A DNA stretch of 64,000 nucleotides from Neiella holothuriorum (GTDB lineage: Bacteria; Pseudomonadota; Gammaproteobacteria; Enterobacterales; Neiellaceae), in assembly GCF_019457915.1 (NCBI RefSeq), contig NZ_JAHZSS010000006.1, positions 62,001 to 126,000 on the forward strand, given 5' to 3'. This document shows positions 55,339 to 63,473 of the stretch, one piece after another. Every line of letters begins with the position of its first letter. The first letter of the stretch is position 1. The position numbers were made by a program, and so were the translations under genes. The notes below the pieces were generated by a model. That model saw only the letters and a list, made by a program, of their open reading frames with translations. It was not told the DNA's origin and searched no databases.

Positions 55339-56754
55339 TTAGTCATCATTACTGATTACGCCAGGTAGGTTATCTAATTGCGACGTTACAAAGCTAAGAG
55401 TGTTATTAAGCGCCGCAACAGTAGCATCCATCGCATTGAATTTAGAGTAAAGCTGGGCCTCTTGGGTTTCTATGCGCTCGGCAAAGGTTTCGCGCTCGTC
55501 ATCTAGTCGTTCCACTTGCCCCGTTAACGTATCTACCCTCGTACTTAAAATACCATCACTGCCAGAATAAATTTCAATTTGGGCTTGAAGCTTTGCCCCC
55601 ATGCCAGGCTCATCATCGGTGCCGATAAAGAACGTCATTAAATCATCAGTATTATTGGCTACTGCATCAGACAAAACATCACTATCAACATCAAAATAGC
55701 CATCTTCGTTCACCGTGATACCAATACTGGTCAACGAGTTAAAATCAGAATCGCCATACACGGATGACACAACAGTACGAAACTGGCGGTCCATCATTCG
55801 TGCTGTTGCATCACCAGCCAGCGCAGCGGTAATTTCAGCATCAACATTGGTATATTGGAGTGACTTAGAAGTTTCAAGGTAGCTGTTGTAAGCATCAACA
55901 AAACCTTTAATCGCATTTTCTAATTGGGCTGTATTTTCAGAGATAGTAATTGATGTTGAATCACCGTCTTCATGCACATCCGTGACGGTGAAAGTCACAC
56001 CTTCAATAGCTTCTTCGAAAGTGTTGGAATCATTGGTTATTGTCAATGAACCGTCAATGACAAGAATTGCATCTTGCGCTGCTTGAGTTTCAGCCATTTG
56101 GCTGTTGGCTACATCGCTTGAATCAAATTGCAACTTGCCCAAGCCTGTGCCATCAACAATTTCAGTATCTGTAGCATCATACGCCGTGATGTTAATTTGA
56201 TTGGTTAGGCCTGTTTGGCTCGAATTAAGAACTAAGTGAGCCCCATCATCATCGGTGACGATAGATGCGCTAATACCCGGATTTAAGTCCGAATCGTTAA
56301 TCGCTTCTTTAATGTCATCCAGCGTTGCATCTGCCGCTACATCAATAGTAAAGGTCGAATCACCTAAACTAATTTCGAGGCTACCTTCGCCAGTAGGGTC
56401 GTCAGCTACAAAAGCGCCAGAAGTTAGCTTCTGCGCTTCAGCTAGTTGCTGCACCTGAATATCAAAGCTACCTGGCGTTGCTGTAGTATCAATGGTTGCC
56501 GAGAAATAGTCTGCACTGCCCATGCTCACTTGCATTGCGCCGTAGTTATCTGTATCGGTCAGGGTATCAATCGCGCTCTGCAAGGCATCAACAGAATTTC
56601 GCATGGTGCCATACCCTGTGATCTGACTTGTATACGTACTTTCTTTTTCTTCCATTCGCGCTTCGAATGGCACCGTCTGCGCATCAATATACGCACTTAC
56701 AATGGTATTAATATCAAGGCCAGAGCCAATGCCAGGAGTCGAAATTGTAGTCAT
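55339..56754 (-). CDS. fliD: Flagellar filament cap protein FliD
   Basis: FliD caps the filament and folds flagellin subunits as they arrive. The 471-residue protein has the conserved N-terminal region (TPGIGSGLDINTIVSAYIDAQ), a repeat-rich variable middle, and the C-terminal coiled coil LSTRVDTLTGQVERLDDERETFAERIETQEAQLYSKFNAMDATVAALN typical of the family. It follows flaG after 11 bp and shares its sigma-28 promoter. Confidence 0.95.
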   Translation of the reverse strand: MTTISTPGIGSGLDINTIVSAYIDAQTVPFEARMEEKESTYTSQITGYGTMRNSVDALQSAIDTLTDTDNYGAMQVSMGSADYFSATIDTTATPGSFDIQVQQLAEAQKLTSGAFVADDPTGEGSLEISLGDSTFTIDVAADATLDDIKEAINDSDLNPGISASIVTDDDGAHLVLNSSQTGLTNQINITAYDATDTEIVDGTGLGKLQFDSSDVANSQMAETQAAQDAILVIDGSLTITNDSNTFEEAIEGVTFTVTDVHEDGDSTSITISENTAQLENAIKGFVDAYNSYLETSKSLQYTNVDAEITAALAGDATARMMDRQFRTVVSSVYGDSDFNSLTSIGITVNEDGYFDVDSDVLSDAVANNTDDLMTFFIGTDDEPGMGAKLQAQIEIYSGSDGILSTRVDTLTGQVERLDDERETFAERIETQEAQLYSKFNAMDATVAALNNTLSFVTSQLDNLPGVISNDD

Positions 56755-56765
56755 AGCGAACTCTC

Positions 56766-57185
56766 TTATGCTTCAGTATTTACAAGCAGTCCGGTTGCTT
56801 CAGATAAGCGAGCGGCAAGCAAGAGCACTTCCTCGGAAGGGATTTGCCGCACTAATTCACCAGTTTCCTGGTTCGTTACTTTAATAACATCAATACCAGA
56901 CTCTTTATCGACCGAAAAAGCAATATCTCGGTTTAAGGTCTGAACGAACTCCTGCAACTGTTGTACCACAATCTCAAGCTGGTCAGGTTTTATTTCTTCT
57001 GATTTTGCTTGCTGTTCGACTTCAGTTTGCGCTTGCGCTTTTGCTACTTCTGCAGCCGCAATCGCTTCCTGTACACTTTCCTTACTCATTTCCTCGGGCG
57101 GCAAGGCTTCATTAGCCTGTGGAGCAAGTGGAGGCTTGATAGTTGCTCCCAGCACGTCGGGCGCTACATTATTTTCAATCGCCAT
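56766..57185 (-). CDS. flaG: FlaG family flagellar protein
   Basis: FlaG proteins influence filament length in polar flagellates. The 139 residues have a coiled and charged N-terminal half (about 30-75). The C-terminal FlaG domain is at about 75-135, with LQEFVQTLNRDIAFSVDKES and ETGELVRQIPSEEVLLLAARL. The ATG at 57185 has GGGAGG upstream. It is located between fliC and fliD as in Pseudomonas and Vibrio. Confidence 0.94.
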   Translation of the reverse strand: MAIENNVAPDVLGATIKPPLAPQANEALPPEEMSKESVQEAIAAAEVAKAQAQTEVEQQAKSEEIKPDQLEIVVQQLQEFVQTLNRDIAFSVDKESGIDVIKVTNQETGELVRQIPSEEVLLLAARLSEATGLLVNTEA

Positions 57186-57222
57186 GGGTACCTCCCAAAG
57201 AGTTTCAACTTCTGTAGTTTAT

Positions 57223-57249
57223 TTATCGACCAAACAATGGATTACTTTA
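57223..57249 (-). promoter_or_regulatory. Sigma-28 promoter of flaG-fliD
   Basis: The minus strand reads TAAAGTAA-N11-GTCGATAA, matching the FliA consensus at 6/8 and 7/8 positions with the exact 11-base spacer. It begins 10 bp after the fliC terminator. Confidence 0.8.
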
Positions 57250-57259
57250 GCCGTACAAA

Positions 57260-57295
57260 CACAAAAAGGAGCTCAACTAAATGAGCTCCTTTGAT
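57260..57295 (-). terminator. Rho-independent terminator of fliC
   Basis: AAAGGAGCTCA (57265-57275) and TGAGCTCCTTT (57282-57292) are perfect 11-base arms with an ACTAAA loop, followed by TTTTT on the minus strand, 24 bp after the fliC stop. Confidence 0.92.
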
Positions 57296-57315
57296 AAGCG
57301 AATTGGCCGTTAAAC

Positions 57316-58854
57316 TTAGCCAAGTAAGCTTAGTGCTGCTTGCGGCAGCTGCTGTGCCTGAGCCAAGATAGAGGTACTCGCTTGCTGCAAGATTTGGTTC
57401 TTGGTCAGCTCAGTCGTCTCTGTCGCGAAGTCTGTATCACGAATACGGCTACGTGATGCAGATGAGTTCTCAACAATGTTCTCAAGGTTAGAGATTGTTG
57501 AAGACAGACGGTTTTGAACCGCACCCAGCTGAGCACGAGAGCTATCGATGTAAGACAAAGCACCATCGATAACGGCCAGTGCGTCTTGCGCTCCTTTAGC
57601 AGAGCTAACATCAATTTCGGCGACTGAGTTCAACGCTGAAGTGTTCGATGCCACTGCTGTACCCAGATCCGAGTTTGCATCGGCACTACCAGCCAAAATG
57701 TTGGTTGTATCTGTATCAACGGTATAGGAGCTTGCACCATTCAGCTGGACCGTCCCAGAAGCAACAATACTGCCATTTGCAGCCAGCGACGCAGTTCCCC
57801 CAGCATCAGTGCTGCCATCGTACTCGTAGTTCTGAACCGTTAAGGCTGTATCTCCGGTGTAGTCTCGAATGGCAATGTCGTCACCATTTTCACTAACAAG
57901 CTCTAAATCGCCAGCGTCGGTGACCGATGCGGTAATGCCAGTGTTTCCTGAAACCTTGTTGATTTCATTTGCCAAGCTTTGAATACCGCCATCACTACCA
58001 ACCACGGCAATAATTGTTTCCGCATCAGTATTAGAGCCAGTCAAATCAAACGAAATACTATCCCCTGCAACGCCAGAGAAACCAGTAACTTCTATCTTGG
58101 TACGGGCATCTGCGTCAACACCGGTCAAGCCTGACGCAGCGTTAATAGCATCTGCAACCTCTGCAGCGGAGTCATTATCAGCGATTGTGGCTTCTGCAGT
58201 TTCACCAGAGCTCGTAATTGTAATAGTACCAGCAGTTACACCATTGTCTGCGGGGTCAGTAGCCGCAGCTGGAGTCGCAATTGCCCCCAAGCCTGTAGAC
58301 GCGGCAGCCGTGCTATCAGCTGAGGTTAATTGCTGCTGATAGGAGCCCATGTCTGCAGAACCGAAGGCTGCCAATGTTACATCAATGGTTTCGTTCGCTT
58401 GCGCACCGACTTGAAATGACTCAGAACCAAAACTACCATCCAGCAAGTTGCGGTCACCGAATGATGTGGTTTCAGCAATACGGGTTAATTCCTTTTGCAG
58501 TTGACTGATTTCTTCTTGAATCGCAACTCGGTCAGAAGAGCCGTTTGAGCCGTTCGCTGACTGAATCGACAAGTCACGCATACGCTGCAGAATGTCGGTA
58601 GACTCTTGCAGAGCACCTTCAGCAGTTTGGGAGATAGAGATGCCGTCATTTGCGTTACGAACAGCAACGTTCAAGCCGTTAATCTGAGATGTCAGGCGGT
58701 TAGAAATTTGCAAACCAGCCGCATCATCAGCTGCACTGTTAATGCGCAGACCAGAAGAAAGGCGGGTTAATGAAGTGTTGACCCCATCAGAGGCCGCATT
58801 AAGGTTTCGCGTAGAGTTAATCGCTGAAACGTTAGTTTGAACAGAAAGAGCCAT
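57316..58854 (-). CDS. fliC: Flagellin FliC
   Basis: This is the filament subunit. The start is the ATG at 58854, giving 512 residues beginning [19 protein letters not shown], with AAGAGGAA upstream; a frame extending ten codons further is outside the family. The N-terminal D0/D1 part (1-165) and C-terminal part (about 425-512, ending [18 protein letters not shown]) are highly conserved. The surface domain (about 170-420) is rich in Ser, Thr, Ala and Asp with no Cys, offering many possible O-glycosylation sites. It is the only flagellin gene in the window. Confidence 0.97.
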   Translation of the reverse strand: MALSVQTNVSAINSTRNLNAASDGVNTSLTRLSSGLRINSAADDAAGLQISNRLTSQINGLNVAVRNANDGISISQTAEGALQESTDILQRMRDLSIQSANGSNGSSDRVAIQEEISQLQKELTRIAETTSFGDRNLLDGSFGSESFQVGAQANETIDVTLAAFGSADMGSYQQQLTSADSTAAASTGLGAIATPAAATDPADNGVTAGTITITSSGETAEATIADNDSAAEVADAINAASGLTGVDADARTKIEVTGFSGVAGDSISFDLTGSNTDAETIIAVVGSDGGIQSLANEINKVSGNTGITASVTDAGDLELVSENGDDIAIRDYTGDTALTVQNYEYDGSTDAGGTASLAANGSIVASGTVQLNGASSYTVDTDTTNILAGSADANSDLGTAVASNTSALNSVAEIDVSSAKGAQDALAVIDGALSYIDSSRAQLGAVQNRLSSTISNLENIVENSSASRSRIRDTDFATETTELTKNQILQQASTSILAQAQQLPQAALSLLG

Positions 58855-58917
58855 AATGTGTTTCCTCTTGGTCCTGCGGGTCAAAACCTCGTCAGGTATT
58901 TTTTAGTCTCACCAAGG

Positions 58918-58944
58918 TTATCGGCGGCGCTATTTAAAGCTTTA
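58918..58944 (-). promoter_or_regulatory. Sigma-28 promoter of flagellin
   Basis: The minus strand reads TAAAGCTT-N11-GCCGATAA: the -10 is a perfect FliA match and the -35 matches 6/8 with the exact spacer. Transcription would begin near 58910, about 55 bp before fliC. Confidence 0.92.
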
Positions 58945-59120
58945 GAAAAAAAATTGAATAAATTACAATAAAAACTACAAACCCTTTAAAATCATACCTA
59001 TAAATAAATAAAATAGAATCCAAAAGGAACTTTTAGAGCCAAATTAAAGCTTTTGCCAACGCAACAAGAAGCTCCAGCGCACAGACTAGAGTTGCAAACA
59101 TCGGTGATTCTCGACTTTTG

Positions 59121-59151
59121 TGGCTTAATATATGCGTAGAACAGCCGATAG
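59121..59151 (+). promoter_or_regulatory. Overlapping sigma-54-like and sigma-28-like promoter of the glycan operon
   Basis: TGGCTTAATATATGCG has GG (59122-59123) and GC (59134-59135) ten bases apart, a -24/-12 layout. GCCGATAG (59144-59151) is a 7/8 match to the FliA -10 with TTAATATA 11 bases upstream (4/8 to the -35). Either could drive the operon that starts at 59220. Confidence 0.45.
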
Positions 59152-59219
59152 AAAGTAAACCGTCAATCATTTGACATAGCAAAGCCGCAGTAATTGCACG
59201 GGCTGCAGGAGAACTCACG

Positions 59220-60308
59220 ATGAAGCATGAACCAACTGCTCGCACTTTTGCCTCAAGCGAACCTCGCGTGGCAGAGCTTCCTGTAGCATTTATCGAAAAC
59301 AAGCCGATAGATTATGCGGTCATCGCGAACTTGTTAGAAGGCAGCAGGCAACGCAACCACTGGGCCAATTACGGGCCCGCATCGTTGCGACTGGAATACT
59401 TCCTCGAGCAAAAACTCCATCTACCGGCTACTAAAAGTGTCGTGATGTGCAAAAGCGGTACCGCTGCGCTGCACACCCTAGTGAATCTTGAAGAAATAAA
59501 AGCCGGCCGAAAACTCAACTGGGTTATTTCCTCCTTTGGCTTTATCGCCAGTAATGTCGGTTGCCTCAACAACGCCACTATTGTTGATTGTGACAAAACA
59601 GGCATGCTAAGCTTGAAAGCGTTATCAGCCTTGCCAGTAGACTCATGGGATGGGCTGGTGGTCACCAATACCTTTGGTTTGTGTTCAGATATCTCAGACT
59701 ATGAAGCGCTATGCCACAAACTCAACAAAAAGCTGGTCATTGATAATGCCGTAGGTCTTTTTTCAGATTGGCGCCACGCTTCGTCGCCAAATGAGGCGAT
59801 TAGTTTTCACCAGACCAAGCCATGGGGAATTGGCGAAGGCGGCTGCATGATTGCCGATAGCGCTGATGTTGATCTAATTCGAGATATGATCAGTTTCGGT
59901 CGAGGCCGAGCGGCAAGCAATCGCCAGTACTATTCCAATGAGAAGCTAGCAGACGTTAATGCAGCGGCTATCATGGCCTGGATGCAACAAATGTTTGAAT
60001 GGTATCCGGCCTATATGGAGCAGGCTGAACGGATCGTTCGTATTGCTGTTGATAGTAGCTTGGAGCCACTACAACCTCTAGGCACAGGCAAGATCTACGG
60101 CAATATCCCATTGCTTGCCAAGCAAGAAATTCCACTAGAAAAACTAAACAACGAATCCGTTGTTTTAATGAAGTACTACTTTCCGCTGAAGAATACACCC
60201 ACTGCTTCAAGTATCTATCGGCGTATTTTTAACATGCCGTGTCACCAACATATGGCTGCGTTATCTAATAGCGAGATATCCGCACTGCTAACCATGTTGG
60301 CAAATTAG
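59220..60308 (+). CDS. DegT/DnrJ/EryC1-type PLP sugar aminotransferase
   Basis: Family members transfer an amino group to a keto nucleotide-sugar, giving amino sugars such as viosamine or bacillosamine precursors. The 362-residue protein has the cofactor-binding SGTAA (79-83), Asp175 in VIDNAVG, and the PLP-binding Lys200 in SFHQTKPWGIGEGG. The active-site surroundings are complete although the overall sequence is divergent. The ATG has GGAG upstream. It is the first gene of the operon divergent from flagellin, suggesting a flagellin glycan; the substrate cannot be named. Confidence 0.85.
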   Translation: MKHEPTARTFASSEPRVAELPVAFIENKPIDYAVIANLLEGSRQRNHWANYGPASLRLEYFLEQKLHLPATKSVVMCKSGTAALHTLVNLEEIKAGRKLNWVISSFGFIASNVGCLNNATIVDCDKTGMLSLKALSALPVDSWDGLVVTNTFGLCSDISDYEALCHKLNKKLVIDNAVGLFSDWRHASSPNEAISFHQTKPWGIGEGGCMIADSADVDLIRDMISFGRGRAASNRQYYSNEKLADVNAAAIMAWMQQMFEWYPAYMEQAERIVRIAVDSSLEPLQPLGTGKIYGNIPLLAKQEIPLEKLNNESVVLMKYYFPLKNTPTASSIYRRIFNMPCHQHMAALSNSEISALLTMLAN

Positions 60309-60324
60309 GCAGCGATTTAGAACA

Positions 60325-61029
60325 ATGAAAATTGCCATTATGCAGCCTTATATATTTCCCTATATTGGTTACTATCAACTCATGGAAAGTGTTGATAAAT
60401 TTATCATTTATGACGATATAAACTACATAAATAAAGGCTGGATTGATAGAAACCGCGTATTGATTCATGGCAAGCCACAACTTTTTAAGTTACCGCTATC
60501 TAAGAAGAGCCAAAACAAAACCATCGCCGAACATGAATTGGCCGTTAGTTATATAGGATGGGCTTACAAACTGTTAAAAACTCTACGGCAAAACTATGCC
60601 AAGTCACCCAATTACAGCATTGCGATGCCCCTGATTACCGATATTCTGACGTTTAAAACCACTAGCTTGTCGCAACTACTTCGCTACAGCTTGGAGCAAA
60701 TAGCCGCGCTGCTTGAAATAAAATGCTTGGTAACAACATCGTCTACTGCAGTTTACGGTAACAACGACAAATCTGGAGAAGCACGTATTATTGACATCTG
60801 CCAACAAGAAGGTGCCAATCAATACATCAATCTTTCAGGTGGTAAGCATTTATACGACAAAAACAATTTTAGGAAAAAGGGTATTCAGCTGTCATTTCTT
60901 GACAGCCAACAACGGCCATACCAACAAAACGCTGCAGAATTTGTACCTTCGCTATCTATGATCGATGTATTGATGAATAACCCAGTAAGTGAAATAAAGC
61001 GACTCGTTCGAGGGTTTGAGTTGAGCTAA
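60325..61029 (+). CDS. WbqC family protein
   Basis: The 234-residue protein opens with the typical WbqC start MKIAIMQPYIFPYIGYYQLM, followed by VDKFIIYDDINYINKGWIDRNRV. WbqC-like proteins are common in O-antigen and glycan clusters, and their reaction is not established. The conserved histidine and aspartate positions suggest an enzyme. It is 16 bp after the aminotransferase and 2 bp before the adenylating enzyme, so it is certainly in the same transcript. Confidence 0.88.
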   Translation: MKIAIMQPYIFPYIGYYQLMESVDKFIIYDDINYINKGWIDRNRVLIHGKPQLFKLPLSKKSQNKTIAEHELAVSYIGWAYKLLKTLRQNYAKSPNYSIAMPLITDILTFKTTSLSQLLRYSLEQIAALLEIKCLVTTSSTAVYGNNDKSGEARIIDICQQEGANQYINLSGGKHLYDKNNFRKKGIQLSFLDSQQRPYQQNAAEFVPSLSMIDVLMNNPVSEIKRLVRGFELS

Positions 61030-61031
61030 CC

Positions 61032-62582
61032 ATGAACAAGAGCCTTACTAAGCTGTTTTATCACATTTGCCAACAGCAATCCGATTCGGTAGCGATTGAA
61101 ACAGAAGATCGAACCCAACTAACGTTTCAACAGCTCAATAGTTTATCGAACAGAATTGCCAAGTTGCTGCAATCTAAAGGGGCGTCTCAGGGCGATCTAA
61201 TCTTTATAGAACATGATAAATCTATCACCGCATTCGCATTAATGATTAGCTGCTTAAAGCTCGGTATTACTTACGCCAATATTGATCGCAGTACCCCAGC
61301 AGAGCGGCTCAGCAATATAGTCACTAAGTATCGGCCTAGTGTTTACGTGTCAGACATTGCGTCAACCGAGAAATTGGCAACTTGCGCCGGTGCCGCAACT
61401 GCGAACCAACATATCCATCTAACGCTAAGCCAACTAGTTGATCGCTCAGCTGAGTTCGATGATTGTAATTTAGTCGATGCCGCGATTGCTGATGATACAA
61501 CCGCCTATTTGATGTTTACCTCTGGTTCGACCGGCATTCCCAAAGGGGTTTTAATAAAACAAAGTAGTTTGGTTAATTTTGTTAGCTGGGCAAAAGACGA
61601 GTACGCGATCAGGAGCGCCGATCGCTTTACCAATTTAAATCCGATTTATTTCGATAATTCAGTGTTCGACTTTTATGCCTCGATATTCAACGGTGCAACC
61701 TTACTTCCTGTCGATGACCAGTTAGTCAAGCAACCTTTAAAGGCTTTAAACCTTCTCAAAGAACTAAAACCAACCATCTGGTTTAGCGTCCCTTCCCTGC
61801 TTATTTTTTACAGTAAGATGCGAGCTTGGCGCACTGATGATCTGGCCCAGATCCGAGCCATTATCTTTGGTGGAGAAGGCTTTCCTAAAACTCAGCTGAA
61901 AACCATTTGGCAGCTATTTGGACACCGCAGCGCCCTGTTCAACGTATATGGCCCAACGGAAGGCACCTGCATCTGCAGTAGCTATCAGGTCTCCGCCGCC
62001 GATATAGAAAAACAACAATTGCTTCCCTTGGGAAAGCTATGCCGCCACTTTACTTTTGACATCATCAATCATGCTAGCGATGGTAACCATGATGACAACA
62101 TAGGCGAGCTAGTGCTTGCTGGCCCAAACATAGCTCAAGGCTACTTTAACGATGCAGCCAAAACCGCGGCGGCGTTTACCTTTGCTGGCCAAGGTCAAGA
62201 GTACGATACCTATCGAACTGGCGATTTAGTAAGATTGGACCAGCAAACTAGGCTGCTTCATTTTTGCGGTAGAAAAGATAATCAGATCAAAAAGATGGGC
62301 CATAGGATCGAATTAGATGAAGTGGAAATTGCGATTGGCTCTATCGTAGGTGTGATAGAGAATGCGGCAATCGCCTACCAAGATCATGATGCCAATACCA
62401 GAATTGCCAGCTTCGTCTGTACCAACCGTTCCGAGCAGGAAATAGCCACTGAGTTAAGACAGAAAATTCCCCATTACATGATCCCTGACAAGTTCATTTT
62501 CAAAGATATGCTAGCAAAGAACAGGAACGGCAAAATTGACAGAAAAATGCTCAGCATGGAGATAGCCAATTGCACAACATAA
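61032..62582 (+). CDS. Stand-alone amino-acid adenylating enzyme (NRPS A-domain type)
   Basis: This 516-residue AMP-forming ligase activates a carboxylic acid for transfer to a carrier-protein thiol. The core motifs are LMFTSGSTGIPKG (A3, 160-172), FDNSVFDFY (A4, with Asp208 at the position that binds an alpha-amino group), NVYGPTEGT (A5), YRTGDLV (A7), and NGKIDRK with the catalytic Lys near the C-terminus (A10). Asp208 favours an amino-acid substrate. No condensation or thioesterase domain is present. The partner is probably the carrier protein encoded 0.7 kb downstream. Confidence 0.88.
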   Translation: MNKSLTKLFYHICQQQSDSVAIETEDRTQLTFQQLNSLSNRIAKLLQSKGASQGDLIFIEHDKSITAFALMISCLKLGITYANIDRSTPAERLSNIVTKYRPSVYVSDIASTEKLATCAGAATANQHIHLTLSQLVDRSAEFDDCNLVDAAIADDTTAYLMFTSGSTGIPKGVLIKQSSLVNFVSWAKDEYAIRSADRFTNLNPIYFDNSVFDFYASIFNGATLLPVDDQLVKQPLKALNLLKELKPTIWFSVPSLLIFYSKMRAWRTDDLAQIRAIIFGGEGFPKTQLKTIWQLFGHRSALFNVYGPTEGTCICSSYQVSAADIEKQQLLPLGKLCRHFTFDIINHASDGNHDDNIGELVLAGPNIAQGYFNDAAKTAAAFTFAGQGQEYDTYRTGDLVRLDQQTRLLHFCGRKDNQIKKMGHRIELDEVEIAIGSIVGVIENAAIAYQDHDANTRIASFVCTNRSEQEIATELRQKIPHYMIPDKFIFKDMLAKNRNGKIDRKMLSMEIANCTT

Positions 62583-63244
62583 TCGTATTTGGAACCGGCA
62601 AAATATCCGAGTCATGCTCCTACTACCTAACTAAAAAATATAATATTTTCGCGTACGTGTGTGATAACGACTTTGTCACCGATGAGCCTTTTTTGGGTAA
62701 ACCTGTTATCGCTATCGACTCCGTTGCAAAAAGCTATCCACCAAATGAATATGCAGCATTTGTGGCTGTTGGCTACCAAGAGTTGAATACCCTACGAGAG
62801 AGTAAAGTTGAGCAGTTAACGACTCTCGGCTATCAGCTTGTCAGTTACTACCCACAACATACACCAATCAATGGTCCAATTGGCCATAACTCAATGATCA
62901 TGGACGACGCAGTGATTCAGCCATGCGTCACGGTCGGTAACAATGTGCTTGTCTGGGGCGGCGCAATGGTCGGTCACCATAGTGTATTGCAGGATCATTG
63001 TTGGATATCTGGAGGTTGCGCCATCGGCGGAGGTGCAACCATTGGCGAGCGAACCTTCGTTGGCATCAACGCTACGCTGGGCAACGCGATCACGGTCGGG
63101 AGAGACGCCATTATCGGCTCCGGCGCCATTTGCAATAAATGTATTGCTGAAGGCTCTGTGCTTATCACTGCGGAAACCCCAACTTACCGCTTAAACAGCC
63201 ATCAATTCATCAGATTCTCATCCGAATTCAATAGTAGGAATTAA
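62570..63244 (+). CDS. PglD/NeuD-type left-handed beta-helix acyltransferase
   Basis: This 224-residue protein has an N-terminal nucleotide-sugar binding fold (1-95, starting HNIIVFGTGKISE) and a C-terminal hexapeptide-repeat helix (about 105-205: IGHNSMIMDDAVIQPCVTVGNN and later ISGGCAIGGGATIGERTFVG). In this family a His near 136-137 (VGHHSV) is the catalytic base for acyl transfer to a sugar amine. The start is a TTG at 62570 with GGAG eight bases upstream, overlapping the previous stop. It probably acylates the amino sugar made by the aminotransferase. Confidence 0.87.
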   Translation: MHNIIVFGTGKISESCSYYLTKKYNIFAYVCDNDFVTDEPFLGKPVIAIDSVAKSYPPNEYAAFVAVGYQELNTLRESKVEQLTTLGYQLVSYYPQHTPINGPIGHNSMIMDDAVIQPCVTVGNNVLVWGGAMVGHHSVLQDHCWISGGCAIGGGATIGERTFVGINATLGNAITVGRDAIIGSGAICNKCIAEGSVLITAETPTYRLNSHQFIRFSSEFNSRN

Positions 63245-63247
63245 TTC

Positions 63248-63469
63248 ATGTCTTTACTTCAAACGATCTTTGAAGAAACATTTAAAATCAGCTATGAAGA
63301 AGCAAACCAAGACTTGGCAATGCAAGATGTTGCCAACTGGGACTCATTGACCCATATGGACTTAATTAGCGCCATCGAAGACAAACTTGCCATTCGCCTC
63401 AGCAGCGATGAAATTGCAGATATGACTTCGTTTGACGCTATTAAGCGCATTGTTAACGAACATCAATAA
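63248..63469 (+). CDS. Acyl/peptidyl carrier protein
   Basis: This 73-residue carrier protein has the phosphopantetheine attachment Ser in the motif DSLTHMDLI (Ser33, in NWDSLTHMDL). A four-helix acidic fold with LASRLSSDEIADM-type loop residues follows. It is short, as for stand-alone carriers in glycan clusters. Located between an adenylating enzyme and a dehydrogenase, it presumably carries the activated acid. A phosphopantetheinyl transferase must come from elsewhere in the genome. Confidence 0.92.
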   Translation: MSLLQTIFEETFKISYEEANQDLAMQDVANWDSLTHMDLISAIEDKLAIRLSSDEIADMTSFDAIKRIVNEHQ

Positions 63470-63473
63470 TGAC

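Larger units (their letters stand above)
58855..59219. other. Divergent region between fliC and the glycan operon
   Basis: This 365-bp stretch has no gene. It holds the sigma-28 promoter of fliC, an AT-rich middle (58945-59040), and overlapping sigma-54-like and sigma-28-like elements facing the plus-strand operon. Confidence 0.6.

Noticed and set aside
59171-59176. TTGACA as a sigma-70 -35 box for the glycan operon
   Set aside because: The bases 17 positions downstream (TTGCAC) do not resemble a -10 box.
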